A stretch of 64,000 bases of DNA, taken from positions 1 to 64,000 of the forward strand of contig QTVU01000008.1 of NCBI GenBank assembly GCA_003460745.1, in the 5' to 3' direction. The notes beneath the pieces are model-generated. The model did not search any database. It saw only the letters and a list, made by a program, of their open reading frames with translations, and was not told the origin of the DNA. The position numbers and the translations under genes are program-made. The stretch is from Firmicutes bacterium AM55-24TS. Its GTDB lineage: Bacteria > Bacillota > Clostridia > UBA1381. This document shows, in pieces, positions 54,542 through 64,000 of the stretch; position 1 is the first letter of the stretch, and every line of letters starts with the position of its first letter.

Positions 54542-57500
54542 ATGAAAAGATTTTTAGCTGTATTAATCAGTTTATCTGTGATTTTAAGTTTGGCTGTTGT
54601 GCCTGTTTACGCGGCTGATGAGTATGATAGCACGGCAGGAAGTTGGAAGTTTGACTTCGGCGCAAATGGCGCAGACGGATATATCGGTGTTACGAGTGAC
54701 ACAAGCTATACCGATAATTTGTCGTACGGATTTTTGGGAATAAACGAAAACGATTATAAGCTGACAAAGCAAGAACATATAGACGGATTTCGTATGGTTA
54801 AAGGTCAGAAGATTGAACTTTCGGACGGTACGTCAGCGAACAATGCCCCGAATGATGATTTTGTAACCTCGACAGATGAAAGGCTTCCTATACGTTTTGC
54901 AATGAACGTTGAAAACGGCGGTTATTATCATGTTAAAGTAACTCTTGCAAATGCAAGTGACAGTGAAAATGCCAATGTCACTCTTTTCACGGAACGCAGA
55001 CATCAACTGCTTACAAATGCAGAAATAGAGCCTAACGGTATATTGGAATATGAATTTAATGTTGACATAGAAACATATTACTGGAAAGCGTTAAACGGTA
55101 AATATAACGATGATATTTTAAGCGTTGACGTAGTAGGTAAAAATGCGGCTATTGCGTCTATGGAGGTTACAAAGCAAGAGAATAATGGTACTACATTGTG
55201 GGTAGTCAGTGACTCGACAGGCTGTGACCAACCGACCAATTTCCCTTATTTTAATCTTGCAAGTCTGGCGGGCGTAGGACAGGGACTTACAAAGTATTTG
55301 CCGCAAAATATCGCTTTGTCAAATCACGGTGACGGCGGTTTGGCATCGAATGATACCAATAATTACGCATGTGTAAAAAGTAAGTTCAAAAAGGGAGATT
55401 ATCTGTATATAGAATACGGGCACAATGATACGGATATCGGAAAGTATGAAACAAATTTACAGAAGTATTATGACGATTGCCATAATGCAGGTGTTAAGAT
55501 GATTGTTGTAGGTCCGATAGACCGTTGCCAGTCAAAACAGTTTGACAGTGCAAGCGGTGAATGGAAAGCGACTTTGAACGGATATTCTGCTGCCGGAAAA
55601 AACTTTGTTGAAACAAAAATTTCGAAAGGTGCAGACGATATTGCTTTCGTGGATATTAATGCCGGTTGGATTGATTTTCTGAACGAAACATCTGCAAAAG
55701 TCAGAGAAGTACGTGGAAACGGTGATACATCATATCCATATGAATCGGATAGTGTGTACTATTATTATCGCTATAAAAACAGTGGTATTGATACAACACA
55801 TATAAATGAGGCGGGTGCGGATAATGCGGCATATATTTTCTTTAATGAGGCGAAGAAAATAGTTGATTCCGTTGCAACGCCAACAGAACAACCAACAAGC
55901 GAGCCGACAGCAGAGCCAACAGAGCAACCGACCAGCGAGCCAACAACAAAACCGACCGAACAACCGACAAGCGAACCGACAGCAGAGCCAACCGAACAAC
56001 CAACAAGCGGACCAACGTCAAACCCGACAGGGCAACCAACGGCAGAGCTACAAAAGAACCGATTACCGACAAGAAAATATACAAAGTATATTCAGATACC
56101 GAGAAAAAAGCATATTTATATGCCGTAACTTATGACAGCGATAAAACATTAAAATCGCTGACAAGAACAGAATATAACCTAACACAAGGTGAAAATCAAA
56201 TTGATGTTACGGATATAACAGCGGATAAATTTATGCTTTGGGACAGTAAAATGTGTCCGCTAAATTTAATAAGTGAGGACAGCGCCGAAATATCAACACA
56301 ATCGGACGAAAACGATAATATCATAAAAGTACAAGCGGCGGTATTGGCTGACTTGGTAAACGGTATGAGAAACAACACACCATATAAGATTACAGATGAT
56401 ATTATATCAGCGGGAAAAGTGCCGAATACATATTATCCTGAGCCTGTGTATGAAGAATATGACGGATATGAGTTGGTAATTAAAAATGCGGAATTTACGG
56501 ACGGTATTTTGAAAAATATTACCGCAAAAGTAGAGCATTATTCAGGTCTTGAGAAAAAGGACATACCGTATGCAGTTGCAGTGGCGGAAATTCTTAACTC
56601 GGACGGTGAAGTTATAGGAACATATCAGTCCACCGTATCAACAAAGTACGATACAACTAACGGAAACGGAACATTTAATCTTGTATTTGACAATGTAACA
56701 ACTGAATTACCTGAAAATGGCAGTTACAAAATTTGGCTGCAAGGCTTTACGAATGACAATGAACTGATGGAGGGGGATAATTACAGAATATCGGATTACT
56801 ACACTCCCGAAAGTATCTCCGACACATATTTAATCGGCGATTTGGAAGATATTGAAACATCTGACACGTTCTCATATTTCGGAGTGAAAAACGGCTCTGA
56901 CTTGTCAGGAAATAACGGCTGGTATCTTGTCGGAAGTTCGGAACGTTCCGCAACGATAGAAAGCGGCGGATATGCAAGACTTGAAAAGAAATCAACAAGC
57001 GGTTCATATGTTTTGTACATAACATTCAGCTCCGAAGTTAAGTCGAGCAAAATTGTTTTGAGTGAAGATATGTATTATGAAAACGGATACATAAAAACAG
57101 TGCTTTCAAACAAAACAAGTACACCGAATAGCGGTTACAAGCAATCTATTACTTGCTTTACGATAAGCGAAAAAGGCAAGCTATCCGACAGTGACGGTAA
57201 CGAACTTTGCGATATGCCGAAAAATGAATGGGTGCATATAGAATATGAGCTTGATATGGACTACGGAACGCAAAGTTTAACGCTAAATGGTGAAACATAT
57301 ACATATGATGCAGACGGATTAAAGTCGATAATACCGAGCGAAGTCACACCGACAGCATTGGAACAGTTTAATATAAACGGATCGTCAAAAAGTACGTTTG
57401 CAATGAATTTGAAAAATGTTTCTGTTAAAAATACCGTTCAAGAGGAATTGCCGAGCAGAACAGTTACATTAAATGACAGTGACAACGGTACGGTAAAAAT

Positions 57501-58323
57501 AACGGACTGTGACAAAACTACAAAAACTGTAAATATGAATGATGAAGTTGAAATATCTGCCATTCCGAATGACGGATATGTATTTGACGGTTGGTATGAC
57601 AGTGACGATACGATTATATCGTCAAAAGAAACTGTTGTATTAAGAGTAAACAGAGATTTAACTTTAACTGCAAAATTTACCGAAGATGCAGATGATACAA
57701 ATTATTTGTATAAAGAGAATTTTAATACTCTTACAACAGATACTTTAGCCGACAACGGTTGGAAATCATCGTCACAAAGTTCTGTAACGATTAAGAATGA
57801 TAGCGATGATTACGGCAATTATGTATATTTCAATCCGGGAGGAAGTACAAGAAATTTAAAGGCAACATTCTTGACAGATAACGTAGTAAATCAAAAATAT
57901 ACTATGGAAATGGACTTTGGTATCAGCGGCGGAAACAGTGCAACATCTGAATTTACAATTTTGTCGCCTGATACGACGGTAGCAGATAACACTTCTGTTA
58001 CGGGAGGATATATTTTCAAACTTACCTCAACAACCAAATCAGCATCAGCAACAAAGTCAATGGTGTGGAAAGTAAATGATGACAGTGAAAAGACCGTTAC
58101 ATTAACGCAAAACGGCACAAGTCCTGTATGGACAAATCTAAAACTTACCGTTGATACAGATAACAGTGTAACAGTGACGATTACGCAAAACGATGAAGTG
58201 GTATATTCAGATACACTAAGTACAGTTGATACTGCGGATATAACGCCTGTCGGGCTGAACTTTAAAGCTGGAAAAGCTTATTCAAAAGCGCAATTTGACA
58301 ATATAAAAATCTATACAGAATAA
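54542..58323 (+). pseudogene. Secreted CE12-type rhamnogalacturonan acetylesterase with PT linker, frameshifted
   Basis: The gene reads as 1260 residues if one C is restored at 56048 (GAGCTA to GAGCCTA). Order: signal peptide 1-24; beta-sandwich (about 30-205); CE12 SGNH domain with VVSDSTGCD (about 223), YGHNDTD (about 293) and DTTHINEAGA (about 416-425); a PT-rich linker (446-503); then in the second frame a beta domain, a jelly-roll module, an InlB B-repeat-like domain (GYVFDGWYDSDDT, RDLTLTAKF) and a last jelly roll (YKENFNTLTTDTLADNGW). CE12 enzymes remove acetyl groups from rhamnogalacturonan I. As read, the esterase is complete but loses its C-terminal modules after a 27-residue nonsense tail. 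Last gene of the operon; a terminator follows. Confidence 0.86.
55880..56050 (+). repeat. PT-rich linker repeat (period 12 bases)
   Basis: About 14 four-residue units of the form P-T-(E/A/S/T)-(Q/E/P/K) such as PTEQ, PTSE and PTAE. A linker of this sort separates enzyme and binding modules in many Clostridia cell-surface glycosidases. The single-base deletion lies at its 3' edge. Confidence 0.9.
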
Positions 58324-58324
58324 C

Positions 58325-59218
58325 TCAAAAACTCCGATGTATTTTTACATCGGAGTTTTTCTGTTGTTTATTTTGATAATTAATAAAATCAATCAAATTT
58401 GAAAATCTCGATTTATCGCTTTTTCTTAAAATACAATAAAATGTCGGATTGGCACATTCATCTTTAATCGGTAAAATAATTCGGTTTGTCTGTGCGGAAT
58501 ACTTTAGATTATCCAAATCAGACGAAAAAGACGGCAGAACAGTTGATTGTACAAGAATATTAAAGTCCGAACGGGAACTTTGTACAACGAACTTTGTATT
58601 CGGCATTTCTTCCATACACATATCATACCAAAAGCCGATTTCAGAATACAAAAGCATAGTTTCATTAGCCAAATCTTTTAAGCAAATTTCGTGCTTTAAA
58701 GAAAGAGGGTGTGCGGGCGGCAGTGACAATAAAAGGTGTTCTTTGCAGTATTCGAGGCAAATTAAATCGTTACTTTTGATTGGATAAGGCAGAATAATCA
58801 ACTGATACAAACCGGAGTGAAAACCGTCCAATACTTGTTGAGTGTTTTTTACGTCCACCGATATAGTGAACTCGGAATACAGATTTGACACAATCGGCGA
58901 AAGATTCCATAACGGTGCCGGTGCACAAGAGCCAATATTAATAGTATGTTTACTTCTGTTGTAGTCATTTATACGTTTAATCATATTATGTGAGTCAGAG
59001 ATAATTTGCTTTGCATATTCAACTGCCATATGTCCGTTATCGTTTAATGAAATTTTATTTTTTGTACGGTCGAACAAAGTAACACCAATATCGCTCTCAA
59101 GTTTTTGCATAGAACGGCTTAGAGCGGGTTGTGAAATAAGCAATATTTCGGCGGTTTTTGAAAGTGTTTCACATTCCGAAAAAGCTATTAATTGTTCAAG
59201 TTGAGTTAATTCAAACAT
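58325..59218 (-). CDS. LysR-family transcriptional regulator
   Basis: The 297-residue protein has an N-terminal winged helix (LEQLIAFSECETLSKTAEIL, then ISQPALSRSMQKLESDIGVTLFDR) and a C-terminal substrate-binding-like effector domain (about 90-295). LysR regulators often control the gene transcribed away from them; here that is the broken aldo/keto reductase gene 165 bases off. The ATG follows AAGGAT. The effector is unknown. Confidence 0.92.
   Translation of the reverse strand: MFELTQLEQLIAFSECETLSKTAEILLISQPALSRSMQKLESDIGVTLFDRTKNKISLNDNGHMAVEYAKQIISDSHNMIKRINDYNRSKHTINIGSCAPAPLWNLSPIVSNLYSEFTISVDVKNTQQVLDGFHSGLYQLIILPYPIKSNDLICLEYCKEHLLLSLPPAHPLSLKHEICLKDLANETMLLYSEIGFWYDMCMEEMPNTKFVVQSSRSDFNILVQSTVLPSFSSDLDNLKYSAQTNRIILPIKDECANPTFYCILRKSDKSRFSNLIDFINYQNKQQKNSDVKIHRSF
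58327..58360. terminator. Convergent terminator between the CE12 gene and the LysR gene
   Basis: AAAAACTCCGATGT pairs perfectly with ACATCGGAGTTTTT around a six-base loop. It overlaps the 3' end of the minus-strand LysR gene. Confidence 0.92.
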
Positions 59219-59318
59219 AACGTTTACTATCCTTCTTGTTATAACATAAATATATCACTTATTAATATTAAAGTCAATTCAGTATGTGTAAAAATTATAG
59301 CAGAATGTGAAAATGATA

Positions 59319-59348
59319 TTGTACATTTTTCGTTTTATGATTTATAAT
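59319..59348 (+). promoter_or_regulatory. Possible promoter of the aldo/keto reductase gene
   Basis: TTGTAC (59319-59324) and TATAAT (59343-59348), 18-base spacer, 35 bases before the ATG. The 59219-59383 gap should also hold the LysR operator; no clear T-N11-A dyad was singled out. Confidence 0.5.
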
Positions 59349-59383
59349 ATGATTAACAAATATATGAAAGGCGATGTTGATAT

Positions 59384-60236
<853 letters not shown>

Positions 60237-60250
60237 TAAAATTTTTCTGA

Positions 60251-60283
60251 AAGCGTGTTACATTTTTTGTAACACGTTTTTTG
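60251..60283 (+). terminator. Intrinsic terminator after the aldo/keto reductase remnant
   Basis: GCGTGTTACA pairs with TGTAACACGT around a T-rich loop, followed by a T-run. Confidence 0.88.
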
Positions 60284-60377
60284 TATTTCAAGCGTATTTT
60301 GTTAAAAATGTAGAAAGGAAAAACGTCACTGCAAAAAATGTTTGGGTACTTTTTTGGGAAAATGGTTGCTATAACAA

Positions 60378-60406
60378 CCGACAAATCTAAAAAAGTATGT
60401 TATAAT
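60378..60406 (+). promoter_or_regulatory. Promoter of the large surface-protein gene
   Basis: CCGACA (60378-60383) and a perfect TATAAT (60401-60406), 17-base spacer. The start codon is 230 bases downstream, leaving a long leader. Confidence 0.6.
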
Positions 60407-60412
60407 ACATAC

Positions 60413-60635
60413 AAAGCAACAAAAGTTGCAAGTAACTAAGTTACATTCATTCATTTCAAATAGAGCGGCACATAGGGTGTCTTTTTTAAACCAAACGAGT
60501 TAGAAAAAACTAACCTAAATGTGCCGCAATTTTTGGACTGTGGGTTAGTGGATACTAACTTAAAACATAGGAAATCGTATTCGTTTTGCGACGAATATTT
60601 ATATAGATTTCAATAAAAAAGAAAGGATTGAAGAT
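60413..60635 (+). ncRNA. Structured 5' leader with terminator-like hairpin; candidate attenuator or riboswitch
   Basis: The leader holds, in order: GCAAC/GTTGC (about 60416-60429) and GTAAC/GTTAC (60432-60444) hairpins; a long hairpin with GCGGCACAT (60465-60473) pairing with ATGTGCCGC (60519-60527) and an inner GTTAG/CTAAC stem (60499-60514), followed by AATTTTT; a second GTTAGT/ACTAAC hairpin (60544-60559); and ATTCGT/ACGAAT (60579-60596). The two GTTAG/CTAAC pairs could exchange partners. It resembles none of the c-di-GMP, TPP, cobalamin, SAM or purine riboswitch consensus patterns known to me. Function as a regulator is inferred. Confidence 0.5.
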
Positions 60636-63600
60636 ATGTTGAAAAAACATTTAAAGAAAGCGGCTGCATTGCTTGTAAGCATTGCAACAATACTCGGAAC
60701 TCTTCCGGCAATGGCGGCAAGCAACGAGGCAGAAAGCGTGGAGAAAAGTGCCGTAAGTACCATTACGGATAATGAGGCGAAAGAACTTTCGTCCGATGAT
60801 GCTTTGGAGATGCTGAAAAGCGAAAGTCAAACTAAAGAAGTTGAGGACAATGCTGCAGAAAAAGAAAAAGCAGAGTCTTTGAAAAATTACCTTACCGAAA
60901 TGAATATTCCGGTAACAGCAAAAGAATATACAGAACAAAACGGTGAAGTTGAACTTCAAGATGATACGGAAACCGCAAAAGAATATAGCGGTTCATATTC
61001 TAATGAAACAACGATGTGGTCGGTAAATGCAACCGTATCTACTACTGATGAAACAGCGGCTGATTATGAAAGTCTGACAGTACAAATCACAGAAGAAGAT
61101 TGTATTCCTATGGACGGCGATGATAAGACAGAAAAAATCGCTATGTGGACAGATTTGCAAAACAAAATCGACCTTACACAGGAAGATGTCAGAACGATGA
61201 GAGTTTTTACTGTTAAACTTTTAGATTCGGAAAATAAAGAAGTTAATTTTGATGCAAACAAGACAACTGTAACAATTCAATCGATGTGGGTTGGATATTC
61301 GCCTGATATATATATATATGACGGTACAACAGCAGAAAAACTAAATGCTGAGAAAATTTCTCGTACTGTATATATGCCGGAAGGTACACTTGAAAGCATG
61401 GGCTATTCAAAGTATGCGTCAGCCGGAATGGATAGCTTAACATATCAAGGCACATCTAAAAAATTCGTATATGTATCGGGATTTGAACCGAGAGAAAATT
61501 TGGCACCGGGTACATATGATGTTACGGCAAACCTTACTGTAAACCAAAGAAACAATGTTTTTTTAGGTTGTAACGTTTACCTAACAAGTACAGCATTTCC
61601 ACCGGTTGCTCCGATATCTATGAATGCACAGATGGAAGTAAGTGCGGACGGAAAAGCTACGATTACAATAAAGGATTTCAGTGCTATTTTTGTAATTTTG
61701 AATCTTAGTGACGGTAAAGATATTCACATTAAAGACAAGATTATGAAAGATAATGACTTAGGCGAGGGGTATGAAGATGTATATAACCAAAGAATTAACG
61801 GTCTTACATTAGAAGTTGACAATTTCCATGGATTGTATAGATTTACGGATTGTAAAGAAAATGCTACTCCGTTCAAAACAGATGTTGAAATGCCTATTGA
61901 TTTGGAAGTGGATTTTGACAGTGCCGAAAAGGGATATACAAAACCAAGTGACGGCGAAACAGAATACACAAAGACATTTACAGACACTGCCACAGGCTCA
62001 ACGGTATCTGTTACGACAACAGAAGAATTTGGCACAAAGCTTGCAAATGCTACTCTTACTGCGAAACCACTTGAGGATAGCGATAAAGCTGAACATGCTG
62101 ATGTTATCGTCAGAAAGTATTGGGATATGTTCGATGAAGATAAAAATTTTGTAAAACATTACAAATACGGATATATCGGTTATAGCTATACATTACTTGA
62201 TGAAGACGGTAATGAAATTAAACTTACAGGTAACTCGAAAGCGGATGTCACAGCACCGCTTGACACAAAGTTTAAATTCTATAATCCTGTTATTCAAGAA
62301 ATTGATTATAGTACAGGTACACTAAAAACACGTCTTACAAAACTTAATAAAATCAATTCGGGTGCTGATATTGCATTTACATCAAAAACTTTAGGCGACT
62401 TTGCCATTGTTGATGCAACAACAATGGTTGATGGTCAACATGTCGGTTCGGCGGCGACAATTTATAATATTACGTCTGTGGGAAGTGACGGTACAAGCTT
62501 TGCTTTGTGTTCATCAACTGGTGGTAGAAACAGTGTAGCACGTGACCCATATGCAGATGCGACGGCACTTGATGTCAAGAAAGAAACAACAAGTATTGGT
62601 ACAAAGTATTATTTTGCGTATGAAAATGCGGAAGAAGATGGTACAAAGGCTAACACAAGTATATGGATATATTCATCTTGGCTTAAAGCGGAAATTCCTA
62701 CAAAAGATTTTGAACAAACACCTAATGTATATTTTGTACTTGATAATGGTACAAATTCAAGCGTCTTTGAGCTTGATAACAGTAAGGTTGTGGATGGCAG
62801 AATAGTTTGCGATGTACTTAATCCTAACGGTGGTTTATCAGGAATTGATGAATTCCCGCATTTGGCTGATTACTATATGCCAAGACGTTCATTGATTGCG
62901 TTATATGACGGTTATCAAGGAAAGGCAGCTTCAGATACAAACCCTAACGCATATGTTCTTGTTACGGATAAAAAAATAGCCGGTGTTCCGGCAAATAAAG
63001 CTCAGAGTTCAATGCAAAACGGACAATATAAGCCGAAATCTGCTGATGTGGCATATAACGGAGCAACTCAAACAATGCCGTTATATTTTAGCTCAAATAC
63101 AAAGAGCCAAAATACAAGTGGAAAAGATGCGGGAGAATATACGGCAGTATTTACTCCTGAAGAAGGTGCAACATGGATTGACGGTACAAGCGAACCTAAA
63201 GAAATGACATGGAATATTAAAAAAGCAACTTTGTCATGGTATGTAAAACTATCAAAGAATGTTATGGCACTTGAAGATGAACTTCCTACAGCAACACTTG
63301 ATGTTTCATCGTATTCTTCTAATACATTTAAAGGCGAAGATACAATAGAAAATGCAGCGGATTTGGTTTTGCCGGAGATCGTTGCACCTGACAAATCAAC
63401 GTTTGAAAAAGGTGGTGTATATTCATATAGCTGTGAGGGCGGAAGTGCCAAGAATTATAATTTTAGATATTATGTAGATGCAACTTCAAAGCTTACTATA
63501 TTGCAGGACGGACAGGAAGTTGTTAAGGCACCTGAAGTCATTGATGGATTAAAGTATAACGGTAAGTATCAAAAACTGTTTATTGATGGTGATACGGAAA

Positions 63601-64000
63601 AATATACTGTTGAAAAAACAGGAAGCAAGAATCACTTCGGTGATGGTGTAACGGAAGGTAAATATGCAAACGGTAGCTATGGGGCTAAATTCGTTTTAAA
63701 AGATAAGGAACATTATGTATGGAGTGATACCGGTACATCAACCGATAAAAAGTATTCGGTGCAAATAAAAAGAGCACCGCTTACTGTTTCTTACGAAAGT
63801 GAAACAATACACGTTGGAGAAACACCGAAATTAAAAATTAACTACGACGGTTTACAGAACGGCGAAACTCCGGAAACAATAAAAGCTGATATAGAGGCAT
63901 TTAAAAAAGAACACGGTGAAAATAATTCTTTGTTCTATCACGAGCCGACACTTTCAGGTGTGCCTGATGAACTTACACCGGGTACATATGAAATTACACC
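60636..64000 (+). CDS. Large secreted surface protein, 3' end beyond the window (partial)
   Basis: The frame is open from the ATG at 60636 (ribosome site AAGGA, eight bases upstream) to the last base, 1121 complete codons, with no stop. A signal peptide (MLKKHLKKAAALLVSIATIL, cleaved after about residue 27, AMAA) is followed by a charged helical region (30-110). A beta-rich segment near residues 285-430 (SMNAQMEVSADGKATITIKD, VDNFHGLYRF) weakly resembles a NEAT-type haem/ligand-binding domain. From about residue 810 on there are MBG-like beta repeats (SGKDAGEYTAVFTPEEGATW, RAPLTVSYESETIHVGETPK, TPGTYEITP) typical of long adhesins. It probably is a wall-attached adhesin or binding protein. The anchor, if any, is outside the window. 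Confidence 0.8.
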   Translation, partial: MLKKHLKKAAALLVSIATILGTLPAMAASNEAESVEKSAVSTITDNEAKELSSDDALEMLKSESQTKEVEDNAAEKEKAESLKNYLTEMNIPVTAKEYTEQNGEVELQDDTETAKEYSGSYSNETTMWSVNATVSTTDETAADYESLTVQITEEDCIPMDGDDKTEKIAMWTDLQNKIDLTQEDVRTMRVFTVKLLDSENKEVNFDANKTTVTIQSMWVGYSPDIYIYDGTTAEKLNAEKISRTVYMPEGTLESMGYSKYASAGMDSLTYQGTSKKFVYVSGFEPRENLAPGTYDVTANLTVNQRNNVFLGCNVYLTSTAFPPVAPISMNAQMEVSADGKATITIKDFSAIFVILNLSDGKDIHIKDKIMKDNDLGEGYEDVYNQRINGLTLEVDNFHGLYRFTDCKENATPFKTDVEMPIDLEVDFDSAEKGYTKPSDGETEYTKTFTDTATGSTVSVTTTEEFGTKLANATLTAKPLEDSDKAEHADVIVRKYWDMFDEDKNFVKHYKYGYIGYSYTLLDEDGNEIKLTGNSKADVTAPLDTKFKFYNPVIQEIDYSTGTLKTRLTKLNKINSGADIAFTSKTLGDFAIVDATTMVDGQHVGSAATIYNITSVGSDGTSFALCSSTGGRNSVARDPYADATALDVKKETTSIGTKYYFAYENAEEDGTKANTSIWIYSSWLKAEIPTKDFEQTPNVYFVLDNGTNSSVFELDNSKVVDGRIVCDVLNPNGGLSGIDEFPHLADYYMPRRSLIALYDGYQGKAASDTNPNAYVLVTDKKIAGVPANKAQSSMQNGQYKPKSADVAYNGATQTMPLYFSSNTKSQNTSGKDAGEYTAVFTPEEGATWIDGTSEPKEMTWNIKKATLSWYVKLSKNVMALEDELPTATLDVSSYSSNTFKGEDTIENAADLVLPEIVAPDKSTFEKGGVYSYSCEGGSAKNYNFRYYVDATSKLTILQDGQEVVKAPEVIDGLKYNGKYQKLFIDGDTEKYTVEKTGSKNHFGDGVTEGKYANGSYGAKFVLKDKEHYVWSDTGTSTDKKYSVQIKRAPLTVSYESETIHVGETPKLKINYDGLQNGETPETIKADIEAFKKEHGENNSLFYHEPTLSGVPDELTPGTYEIT

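Noticed and set aside
55730..56135. Reading frames in the other five frames over the PT linker
   Set aside because: They are low-complexity shadows of the 12-base repeat.

Overview
The window looks like a chromosome segment of a low-G+C, endospore-forming Clostridia that lives on plant polysaccharides, probably a gut species. Evidence: AGGAGG-type ribosome sites with many GTG and TTG starts; sporulation genes (ylbJ, yqfC, yqfD, a spoIIM-like gene); the Firmicutes block phoH-ybeY-era-yqzL-recO; SLH and stalk-type surface proteins; and a large set of pectin and hemicellulose enzymes. A relative of Monoglobus is a reasonable guess from the pectin focus and SLH proteins, but this is inference only.

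Layout. 1-8 kb: kduI, a small SGNH hydrolase, a frameshifted FAD-dependent dehydrogenase, an EamA transporter, an SLH protein broken by a 109-bp tandem duplication, and a second surface protein. 8-14.6 kb: the thiamine salvage operon thiW-thiM-thiE-thiD (minus strand), a lone trpB, a YtxH-like small protein (minus strand), a DUF1015 gene, and rplU-rpmA behind an L21-leader-like 5' UTR. 14.7-19.1 kb: a 1436-residue secreted protein with two GH43 modules on the minus strand. 19.2-36 kb: housekeeping and sporulation genes (spoIIM-like, xerD, obgE, ylbJ, yqfCD, phoH, ybeY, era, yqzL, recO, rpsT, a WYL regulator and GyrI-like partner, galM, an aspartate-type aminotransferase, a two-gene SufCB/SmsCB pair, a MATE exporter). 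35.9-40.2 kb: a decayed sigI-rsgI locus joined to part of a pectin-binding beta-helix gene, and two tandem copies of a stalk-domain protein gene. 40.3-58.3 kb: a polysaccharide-utilisation region with an AraC regulator, a secreted SGNH esterase, an IS110/IS1111-family insertion sequence, and a tightly packed operon of SGNH/SASA esterase, GH28, GH2, GH115 and CE12 genes. 58.3-60.2 kb: a LysR gene divergent from a broken aldo/keto reductase gene. 60.3-64 kb: a structured 5' leader and the first 1121 codons of a large secreted protein that runs off the window.

How the genes fit together. Secreted GH43, GH115, CE12 and SGNH enzymes would strip arabinan, glucuronic acid and acetyl groups from pectin or related polymers outside the cell. 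The GH28 and GH2 enzymes have no signal peptide and would finish oligosaccharides inside. KduI takes the uronate products onward and GalM equilibrates sugar anomers. No transporter for these sugars is visible in the region.

The most striking features are: (1) nine interrupted genes, all outside the 8-35.9 kb core segment; (2) an IS1111-like element with subterminal inverted repeats and a structured 3' non-coding region where a guide (seek/bridge) RNA would be expected; (3) a hairpin-rich leader with a terminator-like element before the last gene; (4) an rplU-rpmA pair without prp in which L27 lacks the cleavable N-terminal extension usual in Firmicutes. Some single-base indels may be assembly errors; the base-substitution stops and the 109-bp duplication are harder to explain that way.
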